64,000 nt of DNA. Origin: Paenibacillus humicola (lineage in GTDB: Bacteria > Bacillota > Bacilli > Paenibacillales > Paenibacillaceae). Location of the stretch: contig NZ_JAQGPL010000001.1 of NCBI RefSeq assembly GCF_028826105.1, positions 2,072,501-2,136,500 of the forward strand. The letters run 5' to 3'. Shown piece by piece: positions 8,253 through 17,486 of the stretch (its first letter is position 1; each line of letters starts with the position of its first letter). A program made the translations under genes and the position numbers. The notes beneath the pieces were generated by a model, which was given only the letters and a program-made list of their open reading frames with translations, ran no database searches and was not told where the DNA came from.

Positions 8253-9235
8253 TGGGCGCGTCTCCCTTTCCTGGCAATGTGGACAAAAAACGGCACGCCG
8301 ATCACCGCGGTCATAACGCCGACGGGCACTTCCTGCGGCATGGCGATGTATCGGGAGCCGAGATCGGCCGATACGAGCAGCAGCGCGCCCATCACGGCGC
8401 AGTAAGGCAGCAGCCAGCGATGATCGGGGCCGGCGATGTGCCGCGCGATATGAGGGACGACGATGCCGACGAAGGCGATCGGCCCGGCAACCGCAACCGA
8501 GCCTCCGGCCAGCAGGATGACGGACACCGCCGCGAACGTTTTCACGTATGCGGTGCGCTGCCCGAGCCCTGTCGCCACGTCGTCGCCGATGCCGAGGACG
8601 TTCAGATGCCGGGGCAGAAGCATCGCGATCAGCATGCCGGCCGCCAAATACGGCAACGCGTACGACAGCTGGTTCAGGCTGCGTCCGGCGACCGAACCGA
8701 CCAGCCATGCGAGGATCTGGTCGAACGCTCTGCCGTCCGTCAGCATTACACCTTGGGTTAGCGAAGCGAAAAAAGCGGCCATGGATGCGCCGGCCAGCGT
8801 AATTTTAACCGGCGTCATGCCGTCCCTGCCGATGCTCCCCATGAAAAAGACGATGCCGCCGCTGACCGCAGCTCCGGCCAGCGCCACCCATGTTAACGCG
8901 TCCAGTCCCGACAAGCCGAGCAGACTTGACGCCAAAATGATAAAGAACGCGGCTCCCGCATTGACGCCGAGCGTGCTCGGGGAAGCGATCGGATTGCGCG
9001 TGATCGCCTGCATGACAGCGCCCGCGACGGCCAGCGACGCGCCTGCCGATGTGGCAATCAAGGCACGGGGGACACGGGCCGTTCGAATAATGAGGTGTTC
9101 GTTGCTGCCGTTAAAATGAATGAAGGATTGCCATACGTCCGATAACGGGATGTTCGTCACTCCGAGCGTTATACTGCCTATAACTGCGGCTGCAAGCGCC
9201 AAACTGAAGCTAATTAGTCCCATAATTTTAAACAT
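8249..9235 (-). CDS. Iron-siderophore ABC transporter permease (first, FecC-like)
   Basis: This 328-residue permease of the BtuC/FecCD family is first in the minus-strand operon of two permeases and an ATPase. Family marks are RTARVPRALIATSAGASLAV, RNPIASPSTLGVNAG, the coupling loop GIGDDVATGLGQRT and the final PQEVPVGVMTAVIGVPFFV. About nine to ten hydrophobic helices are visible. The ATG at 9235 has a weak ribosome binding site (tggaat). An alternative in-frame ATG lies four codons inside. Transcription should start from the Fur-controlled promoter at 9288-9316, shared as a divergent region with the receptor gene. Confidence 0.94.
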   Translation of the reverse strand: MFKIMGLISFSLALAAAVIGSITLGVTNIPLSDVWQSFIHFNGSNEHLIIRTARVPRALIATSAGASLAVAGAVMQAITRNPIASPSTLGVNAGAAFFIILASSLLGLSGLDALTWVALAGAAVSGGIVFFMGSIGRDGMTPVKITLAGASMAAFFASLTQGVMLTDGRAFDQILAWLVGSVAGRSLNQLSYALPYLAAGMLIAMLLPRHLNVLGIGDDVATGLGQRTAYVKTFAAVSVILLAGGSVAVAGPIAFVGIVVPHIARHIAGPDHRWLLPYCAVMGALLLVSADLGSRYIAMPQEVPVGVMTAVIGVPFFVHIARKGRRAQ

Positions 9236-9257
9236 ATTCCAGAATTGCTCCGATCAA

Positions 9258-9272
9258 TGAGAGTCATTATCA
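9258..9272. promoter_or_regulatory. Fur-box-like site 1
   Basis: TGAGAGTCATTATCA matches the Bacillus Fur 7-1-7 consensus TGATAATNATTATCA at all but two positions. It lies just downstream of the minus-strand -10, where a bound repressor would block the permease-ATPase operon. Confidence 0.65.
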
Positions 9273-9287
9273 GCAGGTTCATTTTGC

Positions 9288-9316
9288 ATTTTAGAGGAAG
9301 CGTTCCGGCATGTCAA
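9288..9316 (-). promoter_or_regulatory. Sigma-A promoter for the siderophore permease operon
   Basis: On the minus strand, TTGACA (9316-9311) and TAAAAT (9293-9288) are separated by exactly 17 bases. It is flanked by Fur-like boxes on both sides. Confidence 0.75.
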
Positions 9317-9322
9317 CGACTT

Positions 9323-9337
9323 TGATAATCGTTATCA
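9323..9337. promoter_or_regulatory. Fur-box-like site 2 (central)
   Basis: TGATAATCGTTATCA has one mismatch to the 7-1-7 Fur consensus. It lies between the two divergent -35 elements, so it could affect both promoters. Confidence 0.75.
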
Positions 9338-9345
9338 ATTTTATG

Positions 9346-9374
9346 TTGACAAGGCGGGTTGGCTTCGTTATAGT
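9346..9374 (+). promoter_or_regulatory. Sigma-A promoter for the siderophore receptor gene
   Basis: TTGACA at 9346-9351 and TATAGT at 9369-9374 are separated by 17 bases, about 65 bases before the lipoprotein start. Confidence 0.75.
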
Positions 9375-9387
9375 TTTGAATTGTGAA

Positions 9388-9402
9388 TGAGAATCATTTT
9401 CA
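9388..9402. promoter_or_regulatory. Fur-box-like site 3
   Basis: TGAGAATCATTTTCA has two mismatches to the 7-1-7 Fur consensus. It lies just after the expected transcription start of the plus-strand receptor gene. Confidence 0.65.
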
Positions 9403-9439
9403 TTATAATCGATTTTGAAGGAATGCAGGGGGAACGACA

Positions 9440-10471
9440 ATGACAAAAATGTGGACGAACCGATCCCGCAAACGTGCGGTATGGTGGGCTGTACTGACTT
9501 TGATGCTGACGATGGCGCTTAGCGGATGCGGAAAACCCGCCGCTAACGACAACGGCGGCGCCGCGGCGCCGGAAGGCACCGGTTCAACCAGCGCCTCCGG
9601 CTCCGGTTCGGCCGGGAGCGGCGAATATACGATTGAGCATGCGATGGGAAAAACCGTCATTAAAGGAACGCCGAAGCGGATCGTCGTGCTGACGAACGAA
9701 GGGACCGAAGCGGTGCTGGCGCTCGGCATCAAACCGGTTGGCGCCGTGGAGTCGTACGAGGGCGATCCGTGGTATCCCCATATTAAAGCGGAGATGGACG
9801 GGGTCACCGTCGTCGGCAAGGAAAGCCAGCCTAATCTGGAGCTTATTGCCGGCCTGAAGCCGGATCTCATTCTGGGCAACAAAATGCGCCAAGAGAAAGT
9901 GTACGAGCAGCTCAGCGCAATTGCGCCGACCGTCATGTCGGAAGACCTGCGCGGCAACTGGATGAACAATTTCAAGCTGTATGCGGAAGCGCTGAACAAG
10001 AAGGCCGAAGGCGATGCGCTGCTGGCCGATTTCAACAAACGCATCCAGGACTTTAAATCGAAAGCCGGCGACAAGCTGAAGGAAACCGTATCCGTCGTTC
10101 GTTTTATGTCGGGCAAAACGCGGGTGTACCATACCAATACGTTTTCGGGCATTCTTTTCAGCGAGCTCGGCATTGCGCGCAACGAAATGACGAAGAACGC
10201 CAAAAATACGTTCGCCGATGAAATTACGAAGGAACGTCTTCCGGAAGTGGACGCGGACCGGCTGTTTTATTTGACCTATGAAACCGGCGACGGCAAAGCG
10301 AGCGATACCGAGAAGGAATGGACGAACGATCCGCTCTGGAAAAATTTAAATGCGGTCAAAAGCGGCCATGCGTATAAGGTGGACGACGCGATTTGGAATA
10401 CGGCGGGAGGCATTAAAGCGGCAAACTTGATGCTCGATCAGCTGTACGAGATTTACGGCTTGCAGAAATAA
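9440..10471 (+). CDS. Siderophore-binding lipoprotein of an iron ABC transporter
   Basis: This is a 343-residue FecB/YfiY-type substrate-binding protein anchored to the outer face of the membrane. The signal peptide is basic (NRSRKR), then hydrophobic, and ends in the lipobox LSGC with lipidated Cys30. A Gly/Ser/Ala-rich linker to about residue 65 follows. The binding domain begins with TPKRIVVLTNEGTEAVLALG, has GLKPDLILGNK in the first lobe, and ends with a TAGGIKAANLMLDQL helix. It delivers ferric siderophore to the divergently encoded permeases. Fur boxes and a promoter lie upstream; a terminator follows. Confidence 0.95.
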   Translation: MTKMWTNRSRKRAVWWAVLTLMLTMALSGCGKPAANDNGGAAAPEGTGSTSASGSGSAGSGEYTIEHAMGKTVIKGTPKRIVVLTNEGTEAVLALGIKPVGAVESYEGDPWYPHIKAEMDGVTVVGKESQPNLELIAGLKPDLILGNKMRQEKVYEQLSAIAPTVMSEDLRGNWMNNFKLYAEALNKKAEGDALLADFNKRIQDFKSKAGDKLKETVSVVRFMSGKTRVYHTNTFSGILFSELGIARNEMTKNAKNTFADEITKERLPEVDADRLFYLTYETGDGKASDTEKEWTNDPLWKNLNAVKSGHAYKVDDAIWNTAGGIKAANLMLDQLYEIYGLQK

Positions 10472-10480
10472 ACCGAATCG

Positions 10481-10521
10481 CCGGTTGTTTGCGCTCGAGA
10501 AGGCAAACAACCGGTTTTTTT
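10481..10521 (+). terminator. Rho-independent terminator after the siderophore receptor gene
   Basis: The stem is CCGGTTGTTTG and CAAACAACCGG with a 12-base loop, followed by seven T. Confidence 0.92.
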
Positions 10522-10573
10522 GCGCCTATGAGCTCGCCTGCCGATCATCCGGCGAGGCATATGCGCCTACTGC

Positions 10574-11746
10574 TTACACATCCTGTACGGCGATTTCCGC
10601 CGTCCGGCGATTGCGTTCCGCGATCTCTGCTCTTCTCGGCATCGGCTCCCATCCGGCCGTATCGTCGAGCCAATGGGGCGGAAGCGGATCGGGGCTTTCC
10701 GCCTGCCAGCGGCCCAGCCAGCCCTCCGGCAGCGGCACGTTGCCCTCCGCAAGAGCGGCTGCGAGCGGGTGGCCGGACATTTCCAGCCAGACAACCGCCC
10801 ACGCGCGCGGTACGACGCGCCAGATGTCGTAGCCGCCGCCTCCGAGCGCAATCCAGCGGCCGCCGGCATAACGATGCGCCAGGCGATGAACGATCGCGGG
10901 AATGTCGCGGTAGATGCGCATGCTGCAGTGGATGTGCGACAGCGGATCGTTGGCGTGCGCATCGCAGCCGTGCTGGCTGACAATCACGTCCGGCTTGAAG
11001 GCCGCGGCCGCTTTTTCCACCGTTTGCGCGAAGCACTCCAGCCACGAATCGTCTTCCGTATACGGCTCCAGCGGGACGTTGATCGCGGTGCCGAAGCCCT
11101 GGTCCGCGCCGCGCTCATGGACGAAGCCCGTTCCGGGGAACAGGTATTTGCCCGTTTCATGAATGGAGTACGTCAAGACGTCGGGGTCGTGATAGAACGT
11201 CCACTGGACGCCGTCGCCGTGATGAACGTCCGTATCGATATACATGACGCGTGCGCCGTGCGTTAGCCGGATGCGCGTTATCGCGATCGAGGCATCGTTA
11301 TACACGCAAAAGCCGGAACCGCGGTCCGGGAAGGCGTGATGCAGTCCCCCCGCCATATGATAGGCATGCAGCGCCCGGCCGCTCATCACCGTGTCCGCCG
11401 CCGCGGCCGAGCCTGCGGCAATGGCGGCCGCAGCGGCGTGCATGCCGGGAAAATAAGGCGTATCCCCGGTTCCGAGCCCGTATCCGGAAGCTTTCCGGAC
11501 CGCTGCCGGGACGGGGGATTCGCCGCTCAGCGCCTTTACAAGCTCGATATAATCGTCACGGTGTACGGTTACAAGGAGCGGGCCTCCGTCCAGATCTGCC
11601 GCTGCAACCTGCTCGTTTCTCAATGCGCCGCTTATCTCCAGCAGACTTTCGGCAAGCGTAAGACGCATGGGATGAAAAGGATGATTGTCGTTGAATTTGT
11701 AGCGGGCTGCTCCCGGGTGCCGGATAAATGCCGCATGGTCCGTCAT
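10574..11746 (-). CDS. acuC: AcuC, deacetylase of acetyl-CoA synthetase
   Basis: This is a 390-residue class I histone-deacetylase-like enzyme. The Zn and charge-relay motifs are visible: GGLHHAFPDRGSGFCVYND, then DTDVHHGDGVQ, then HGCDAHANDPLSH and the Tyr-bearing GGGGYD. In B. subtilis AcuC removes the acetyl group that AcuA places on AcsA, restoring activity. The ATG at 11746 has AGGAGG about nine bases upstream and lies 22 bases after acuA on the same strand. acuB, which sits between acuA and acuC in B. subtilis, is absent here. Confidence 0.95.
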   Translation of the reverse strand: MTDHAAFIRHPGAARYKFNDNHPFHPMRLTLAESLLEISGALRNEQVAAADLDGGPLLVTVHRDDYIELVKALSGESPVPAAVRKASGYGLGTGDTPYFPGMHAAAAAIAAGSAAAADTVMSGRALHAYHMAGGLHHAFPDRGSGFCVYNDASIAITRIRLTHGARVMYIDTDVHHGDGVQWTFYHDPDVLTYSIHETGKYLFPGTGFVHERGADQGFGTAINVPLEPYTEDDSWLECFAQTVEKAAAAFKPDVIVSQHGCDAHANDPLSHIHCSMRIYRDIPAIVHRLAHRYAGGRWIALGGGGYDIWRVVPRAWAVVWLEMSGHPLAAALAEGNVPLPEGWLGRWQAESPDPLPPHWLDDTAGWEPMPRRAEIAERNRRTAEIAVQDV

Positions 11747-11768
11747 CGCGTACGCTTCCTCCTTTTGT

Positions 11769-12401
11769 TTAATACATAAACCGCTGCCGGAAGCGGACGC
11801 GGTCGAATTGCTCCACGGAAGCGAGCGGCACCTCGCTGCCGATGCGCACCATCAGGCAGTTGGCCGGGTGAGCGCAAATTTCCGGATCGTCGGTTGCGTA
11901 CCAAACCATGCCGACCGATTTCATCAGCTTCTCCATCATCGCCCGGTAATCCCACACGTTCATCCGGGTCCCCTCTAGGTCCCAATGCCAATAATATTCC
12001 GTCGTATACACGATCGCGTTATCCAGCTGGCCTCCGGCAAAGGCGGTTTCGATCATGCGCCTGCCGATCCCCAGCGACCGGCAATCGTCCGCCACTTGGA
12101 TGGCGCCAAGCTCGATCAGATCTTCCATGCCGCCCTCGGACCATCGTTCCAGCTCGCTTGGATAATGGAACGTCACGTAGCCGATCAGCAGGTTGCCGTC
12201 GCGGGCGGCGATAATCCGGCCCTCGGGGAGCCCGGCGATTTCCACCAGCGCCTTGTGCTGCTCCACCGGCCGGCGGAAGGCGTCCAGAGAAGGGTGCATC
12301 GAAAGCGATTGAAGCGATTCCGGAGGAATCGGCCCTTCGACGACGAGTTCCCGGCTGCCGGACGATAGACGAAGCGCATGGTGTTTTTTACGGTGCTCCA
12401 A
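11769..12401 (-). CDS. acuA: AcuA, protein acetyltransferase of acetyl-CoA synthetase
   Basis: This is a 210-residue GNAT-family acetyltransferase. The acetyl-CoA-binding loop is visible as LGAIQVADDCRSLGIGRRM, and TTEYYWHWDLEGTRMNVWDY is a family-specific segment. AcuA acetylates the active-site Lys of acetyl-CoA synthetase and switches it off. The start is TTG at 12401 behind GAAAGGGG. The gene is divergent from acsA, its substrate gene, with 197 bases between, and is followed by acuC on the same strand. The length matches B. subtilis AcuA. Confidence 0.94.
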   Translation of the reverse strand: MEHRKKHHALRLSSGSRELVVEGPIPPESLQSLSMHPSLDAFRRPVEQHKALVEIAGLPEGRIIAARDGNLLIGYVTFHYPSELERWSEGGMEDLIELGAIQVADDCRSLGIGRRMIETAFAGGQLDNAIVYTTEYYWHWDLEGTRMNVWDYRAMMEKLMKSVGMVWYATDDPEICAHPANCLMVRIGSEVPLASVEQFDRVRFRQRFMY

Positions 12402-12513
12402 CAGATTCGGCCCCTTTCAAGCGCCTCTCGTTTACTATCACTTATAGCAAAAAAGCAAGCCTTTGAAAAGGGCGGGCGGCGGAAAAGAATGGCTCGACAG
12501 CGCGTAACTATGA

Positions 12514-12534
12514 TATAATGTGAAAGCGTATTCC
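12514..12534 (+). promoter_or_regulatory. acsA promoter -10 with overlapping cre-like site
   Basis: TATAAT at 12514-12519 is a perfect -10; no good -35 is visible at 17 bases. TGAAAGCGTATTCC at 12521-12534 matches the CcpA operator pattern TGNAANCGNWNNCW except for the last base. A site here, over the transcription start, would allow CcpA repression of acsA, as known for the B. subtilis acu/acs genes. Confidence 0.55.
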
Positions 12535-12598
12535 GGCGGCTATCCGCACTCGGAAACTGGGCAAAACGAGCTTTACAATGGGCAGGAGGATGATGAAT

Positions 12599-14323
12599 AT
12601 GGTTGACATGCATCAGGAACGGATACCCGCAAGCGGTTCCGGCTCGAACATGGCAAGCTACGAAGAAGCGCTTGAGACGTTCGATTTTGAACAGATCGAA
12701 AAGCAGTTTTCCTGGTACACGACGGGGAAAGTGAACATGGCTTACGAAGCGATCGACCGTCATGTGGAGAACGGGCTTGGCGGAAAAATCGCACTCTACT
12801 ATAGCGACAATGCACGCGATGAATCGTATACGTTCGAACAGATGGCCAAGCAGTCGAACCGCTTTGCGAACGTGCTGCGCGGTCTTGGGATCGGGAAAGG
12901 GGATCGGCTGTTTATTTTTATGCCCCGGACGCCCGAGCTTTATTTTTGTCTGCTCGGCGCGCTGAAGGTCGGCGCGGTGATCGGACCGCTGTTCGAAGCG
13001 TTTATGGAAACGGCGGTCAAGGACCGGCTGCAGGACAGCGGCGCCAGCGCGATCGTAACGACGCCGGCGCTATTGTCCAGAATTTCCCGCAGCGAGCTGC
13101 CGGAGCTGAAGCATGTCATCGTCGTCGGCAATGACGTACAGCCCGGCGAAGGCATCGTCGACTACTACGCGGAAACGGCAAAGGCTTCGGACGATGCAGC
13201 GATCGAATGGCTTGGCCGGGAAGACGGGCTTATCATCCATTATACGTCGGGCTCGACCGGCAAGCCGAAAGGCGTTTTCCATGTCCAGAACGCCATGATC
13301 CAGCACTATTACACCGGCCGCGTGGTGCTTGATTTGAAGCCGGACGACATTTACTGGTGTACGGCCGACCCCGGCTGGGTGACGGGCACGTCTTACGGCA
13401 TTTTCGCGCCGTGGCTGAACGGGGCGACAAATGTGATCCGGGGCGGACGCTTCAGTCCGCAGGATTGGTACGGCACGGTTCAAAAATACGGCGTAACGGT
13501 CTGGTACAGCGCGCCGACCGCTTTCCGCATGCTGATGGGAGCGGGAGACAGCGTCGTCAACGAGTTCGATCTGTCCAGCCTGCGCCATGTGCTCAGCGTC
13601 GGCGAACCGCTGAACCCGGAAGTCGTGCGCTGGGGGCTGAAGGTCTATAATCAGCGTATTCACGATACGTGGTGGATGACGGAAACCGGCGGACAGCTGA
13701 TTTGCAACTATCCATGCATGGATATGAAGCCGGGCTCAATGGGCCGTCCGCTGCCAGGCATTCAAGCCGCCATCATTGACGACAACGGCAACGAGCTGCC
13801 GCCTTACCGCATGGGCAACCTCGCCGTGAAGACGCCGTGGCCTTCGATGATGCGGAAAATCTGGAATAACCCGGCCAAATACGAGGAGTATTTCCGGATC
13901 CCGGGCTGGTATATTTCCGGCGACTCCGCCTATAAAGACGAGGACGGCTATTTCTGGTTCCAAGGCCGGATCGACGACGTGATCAATACGTCGGGCGAAC
14001 GCGTCGGGCCGTTCGAGGTCGAGAGCAAGCTGGTCGAGCATCCGGCCGTCGCCGAAGCGGGCGTGATCGGCAAGCCGGATCCGATGCGCGGCGAAATTAT
14101 CAAAGCGTTCATCGCGCTGCGCGAAGGCTACACGCCGTCCGAAGAGCTGAAAGCCGACATTGCCAAATTCGTCAAGGAAGGGCTGTCCGCACATGCGGCG
14201 CCGCGCGAAATGGAATTTAAAGACAAGCTGCCGAAAACGCGCAGCGGCAAAATTATGCGCCGCGTGCTGAAGGCGTGGGAGCTCAATCTCCCGACGGGCG
14301 ATTTATCTACGATCGAGGACTGA
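12599..14323 (+). CDS. acsA: Acetyl-CoA synthetase AcsA
   Basis: This 574-residue enzyme is an AMP-forming acetate-CoA ligase of the ANL superfamily. The P-loop is IIHYTSGSTGKPKGV, the adenine motif is TWWMTETGG, and the C-terminal hinge is WFQGRIDDVINTSGERVGP. The catalytic, acetylatable Lys is Lys551 in KTRSGKIMRR. This is the residue type controlled by AcuA and AcuC, which are encoded next door. The ATG at 12599 is chosen because aggagg at 12584-12589 is nine bases upstream. Earlier in-frame ATGs at 12578, 12590 and 12593 precede, abut or crowd that site. Confidence 0.97.
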   Translation: MVDMHQERIPASGSGSNMASYEEALETFDFEQIEKQFSWYTTGKVNMAYEAIDRHVENGLGGKIALYYSDNARDESYTFEQMAKQSNRFANVLRGLGIGKGDRLFIFMPRTPELYFCLLGALKVGAVIGPLFEAFMETAVKDRLQDSGASAIVTTPALLSRISRSELPELKHVIVVGNDVQPGEGIVDYYAETAKASDDAAIEWLGREDGLIIHYTSGSTGKPKGVFHVQNAMIQHYYTGRVVLDLKPDDIYWCTADPGWVTGTSYGIFAPWLNGATNVIRGGRFSPQDWYGTVQKYGVTVWYSAPTAFRMLMGAGDSVVNEFDLSSLRHVLSVGEPLNPEVVRWGLKVYNQRIHDTWWMTETGGQLICNYPCMDMKPGSMGRPLPGIQAAIIDDNGNELPPYRMGNLAVKTPWPSMMRKIWNNPAKYEEYFRIPGWYISGDSAYKDEDGYFWFQGRIDDVINTSGERVGPFEVESKLVEHPAVAEAGVIGKPDPMRGEIIKAFIALREGYTPSEELKADIAKFVKEGLSAHAAPREMEFKDKLPKTRSGKIMRRVLKAWELNLPTGDLSTIED

Positions 14324-14350
14324 TTTCATCCGTATACTCAAAACCCACAT

Positions 14351-14388
14351 AAAAAAACGTCCGGCCGCATCTGGCCGGACGTTTTTTT
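14351..14388. terminator. Bidirectional terminator between acsA and the PBP gene
   Basis: ACGTCCGGCC and GGCCGGACGT pair around a six-base loop, with A-tract before and T-tract after. It serves both converging genes. The PBP stop codon touches its T-tract. Confidence 0.94.
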
Positions 14389-17300
14389 TAGTTGGAGATC
14401 GATACGGCGGCGGAGGCGGGCGATTCGCCCGCCTGATTGACCGCGGTGACGTAGAAGGAGCCCTTCGACAAAGGCGAAATATATTCGAACCGGGCCTCGG
14501 CCGTGCTGCCGAGCAATCGGTATTTGTTCCCCGATTCGCTGAAATAGACATTGTACGCCGTTACGCCCTGAGAGCCGGGATTTCCGTTCCAGGTCAGCTT
14601 AACGCCGATATCCGACTTTTCGAGCTTCACGCCCGACGGGCTGGAAGGGACGCCGGACGATACCGTCCCGGTGCCGCCCTGCCCCGAATTGGCCGCTCCG
14701 CCGTCCTGATCTTGCGGAGTGACGGCCGTTCCGCCCGGCGGAGTGACCTGCTGTGCGATATAGGAACCGTCGGTTGATACGACGGCGCTCGGAACCGATT
14801 CGTGACCGCCGACATCGACGGCCGTTACGTAATAGCTGTACGAACCCGGAGCGGTCACATAGTTGACGAATTTCGAATCGTCCCCGGTTAGTACGGGCGC
14901 CATGGCGTTGGCATACGGTCCGTGATTCACCGACCGGTACAGCCTGTATCCGACCACGTCCTTCTCCGGTGAAGGGGAGAACGTGACCCGGAACGAGCCC
15001 TGCAGCGCTTCGAGCCGAATATTGGACGGCGGCGACGGCACATTGCCGTCATCGACGCGGGGATCCGTTTTGGACGGTGCCGAAAGCTTGGCGTCGGCCG
15101 GCAGGAACATGCTCATCGGCCGTCTGCTCTTCGCAGGAAGCTTCGACTGGGCGTCGGCAATTTGATCCATCAGCGCATCCAGCGGCTGCTGGCGCTTGAC
15201 GACGATTTGGTCGGACGTCATATCCGCCGGAGTCGACGGCTGCGGGATATAGTTGACGCCGTTATACCGGATCGTCTTCATTTTCACCAGTGCGTCGTCC
15301 TGTTCCTTCGGCAAATATTTTTGATTGAAATAATCGGTCTCCAGCTTGCCCATTTGGCGGTCGAGGTCGCTCGGCAGTTTGCCGCTTACGCTCGACACGG
15401 TCGCTTTTACAATGCCCGAAGGCATCGTGAACTGCCGGGTCGGGAACAAATCCGGTCGGCTCTTCGTGACCTGGTTCATGATCAGCGTCCAAATCGACCG
15501 CGCGCGGGCGTGCCCCGCCTTGGACAGCGTATCGGCCTGCTTGATGTAGCCGGACCAGACGCCGAGCGTAATGTCGGGAGTAAAGCCTTCGAACCAGACG
15601 TCGCCGTAATTTTGCGTGGAGCCCGTCTTGCCGACGACCGGAATTTTACCGTACATATCGAACTGCGAAGCGATCGAATGGCCCGTCCCGGAACGGTCGG
15701 AAATGACCGTCCGCAGCATGTCCGTCATCAGGAACGCCGTTTGCTCCGAAAAGACGCGCGTGGGCTTGTTCTCGTGCTGGTACACGACGTTTCCGTTCGA
15801 ATCCGTAATTTTGCTGATCATATACGCGTCGTTGAAGACGCCGTTATCGGCAATGGCGCCGTAAGCGTTCGTCAGCTCCTCGACCGATACCCCTTTGCTC
15901 AGGCCGCCGATGACGCCGGTCTGGGCATATTCGTCCTGGGGCTGAATCGTCGTTATGCCGAGCTTCCTCGCGAACTTCCAAGCCTCCGGTATCGTCACCA
16001 TCTGATTGAAAATTTTCAGGGCAGGCAGGTTCAGCGACTCGTTCAGCGCTTCGCGCGCGGTGACGAGACCGCGGAATTTCAAGTCCCAGTTCATCGGAAT
16101 GTGGAACCCTTTCTGCCCGTCCTTCATGACGATCGGCGCGTCGTCCAAAATGCTGCCCGGCTGGACGAGCCCCTTCTCGATCGCGGGCAGGTAGGCGGCG
16201 ATCGGCTTCATTGCCGAGCCCGGCTGACGCGTCATTTGCGTAGCCAGATTCAGCTGCTCCTTATAGAAGTCCCGGCCTTCCAGCATGCCGATGATGGCAC
16301 CCGTCTTATGATCGATCATGACGGCGGCGATTTGCTCCAGACCTTTTGTTTTGCTGTCCGGAGTGAAATTTTTCGGATTTTCGCCGATCTTGTGCATCGT
16401 ATCGTAGACGCTTTTATCAATCGTCGTGTAAACCCGGTAGCCACCCTGCTGAAGCTGTTCCCGGGCGCTTTCCATCATCTGGGCCGTAATATTTTCCGGC
16501 TTCAGCTTCGGGTTTTGCAGCTGAAGCAAAATTTGCGCGCCTTCGCGTTCCGTTTCCAGCATGAGATACGGATACGTGTCGTAAGCCTTCTCCGCCGGCT
16601 TGGCGAGCGATTTGCGAATATCGAATTTCTTCGCTTCGTCGTATTCGGCCTGCGTGATCCGGCCGGTTTCGAGCATCCGCATCAGCACCGTATGCTGGCG
16701 GTCGATGGCGAACTTGATGCCCTGCTCGTTATATTGACCCTTGCTGGTAAACGCGGCATAAGCGGTCGGCCGCTGCGGCAAGCCGGCGAGGTAAGCCGCC
16801 TGCGCTATATTGAGCTTTTTCAGGTCCGTGATGCCGAAAATCCCTTTCGCCGCGGACTTGATGCCGTACAGGTTATAGCCGGTATTCCCGGTGCCGAACT
16901 GCACTTTGTTGATATAAGCGGTGAAAATTTGCTCTTTCGTCAGGAACCGCTCCAGCCGGAGCGCCAGGAAAATTTCCTTCGCCTTGCGGCTGTCCGTTTT
17001 ATCGAGCGTCAGAAATACCTGCCGGGCCAGCTGCTGGGTCAGCGTGCTGCCGCCCGTCTGCGTTTCCTCGTTCAGCAGCTTCTGCTTGACCGCACGGGCA
17101 AGGCTGCTGAAATCGATGCCGATATGCTCGAAAAAGTTGTTATCCTCCGTCGCAAGCACGGCATTGATGACATTCTGCGGTATATCCTTCCACTGGACAA
17201 GCTGGCGGTCTTCGTCCGTCCGCAGCTGCCCGATCTGGGTTTTGCCGTCATTGAAATAGGCAAAGCCGGTGATGGCGTTTTCATCCAGCTTCGCTTCGAT

Positions 17301-17486
17301 TTCCGCGCGGCTTCTGACAGGCTCGTCCTTCACGAAGGATGCGACGTAGCCCGCCGCGATTCCGCCCGTGAACAAAAGCGCAGCAAAGCCAAAAATAAAC
17401 AGCCATTTGAGTGTAATCAGCGTCACGATTCCGAATGTCCGCCATTTGCTGTATCCATTCGGCTTATCTTCGCGCTCATGGTCCAT
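14388..17486 (-). CDS. Class A penicillin-binding protein (PBP1A type) with C-terminal fibronectin type III domains
   Basis: This 1032-residue bifunctional cell-wall synthase has one N-terminal membrane helix near residues 20-48. The transglycosylase domain has Glu114 in ATEDNNFFEHIG and the GGSTLTQQLARQ motif. The transpeptidase domain has Ser424-AM-Lys427 as the SxxK, S484-L-N486 as the SxN and K620-T-G622 as the KTG. After about residue 815 come two fibronectin type III domains (ending in YYVTAVD and FYVTAVN), separated by a Gly/Pro/Thr linker. The GGAGGAGG ribosome binding site supports ATG 17486. It is an orthologue of PonA-like enzymes. Confidence 0.95.
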   Translation of the reverse strand: MDHEREDKPNGYSKWRTFGIVTLITLKWLFIFGFAALLFTGGIAAGYVASFVKDEPVRSRAEIEAKLDENAITGFAYFNDGKTQIGQLRTDEDRQLVQWKDIPQNVINAVLATEDNNFFEHIGIDFSSLARAVKQKLLNEETQTGGSTLTQQLARQVFLTLDKTDSRKAKEIFLALRLERFLTKEQIFTAYINKVQFGTGNTGYNLYGIKSAAKGIFGITDLKKLNIAQAAYLAGLPQRPTAYAAFTSKGQYNEQGIKFAIDRQHTVLMRMLETGRITQAEYDEAKKFDIRKSLAKPAEKAYDTYPYLMLETEREGAQILLQLQNPKLKPENITAQMMESAREQLQQGGYRVYTTIDKSVYDTMHKIGENPKNFTPDSKTKGLEQIAAVMIDHKTGAIIGMLEGRDFYKEQLNLATQMTRQPGSAMKPIAAYLPAIEKGLVQPGSILDDAPIVMKDGQKGFHIPMNWDLKFRGLVTAREALNESLNLPALKIFNQMVTIPEAWKFARKLGITTIQPQDEYAQTGVIGGLSKGVSVEELTNAYGAIADNGVFNDAYMISKITDSNGNVVYQHENKPTRVFSEQTAFLMTDMLRTVISDRSGTGHSIASQFDMYGKIPVVGKTGSTQNYGDVWFEGFTPDITLGVWSGYIKQADTLSKAGHARARSIWTLIMNQVTKSRPDLFPTRQFTMPSGIVKATVSSVSGKLPSDLDRQMGKLETDYFNQKYLPKEQDDALVKMKTIRYNGVNYIPQPSTPADMTSDQIVVKRQQPLDALMDQIADAQSKLPAKSRRPMSMFLPADAKLSAPSKTDPRVDDGNVPSPPSNIRLEALQGSFRVTFSPSPEKDVVGYRLYRSVNHGPYANAMAPVLTGDDSKFVNYVTAPGSYSYYVTAVDVGGHESVPSAVVSTDGSYIAQQVTPPGGTAVTPQDQDGGAANSGQGGTGTVSSGVPSSPSGVKLEKSDIGVKLTWNGNPGSQGVTAYNVYFSESGNKYRLLGSTAEARFEYISPLSKGSFYVTAVNQAGESPASAAVSISN

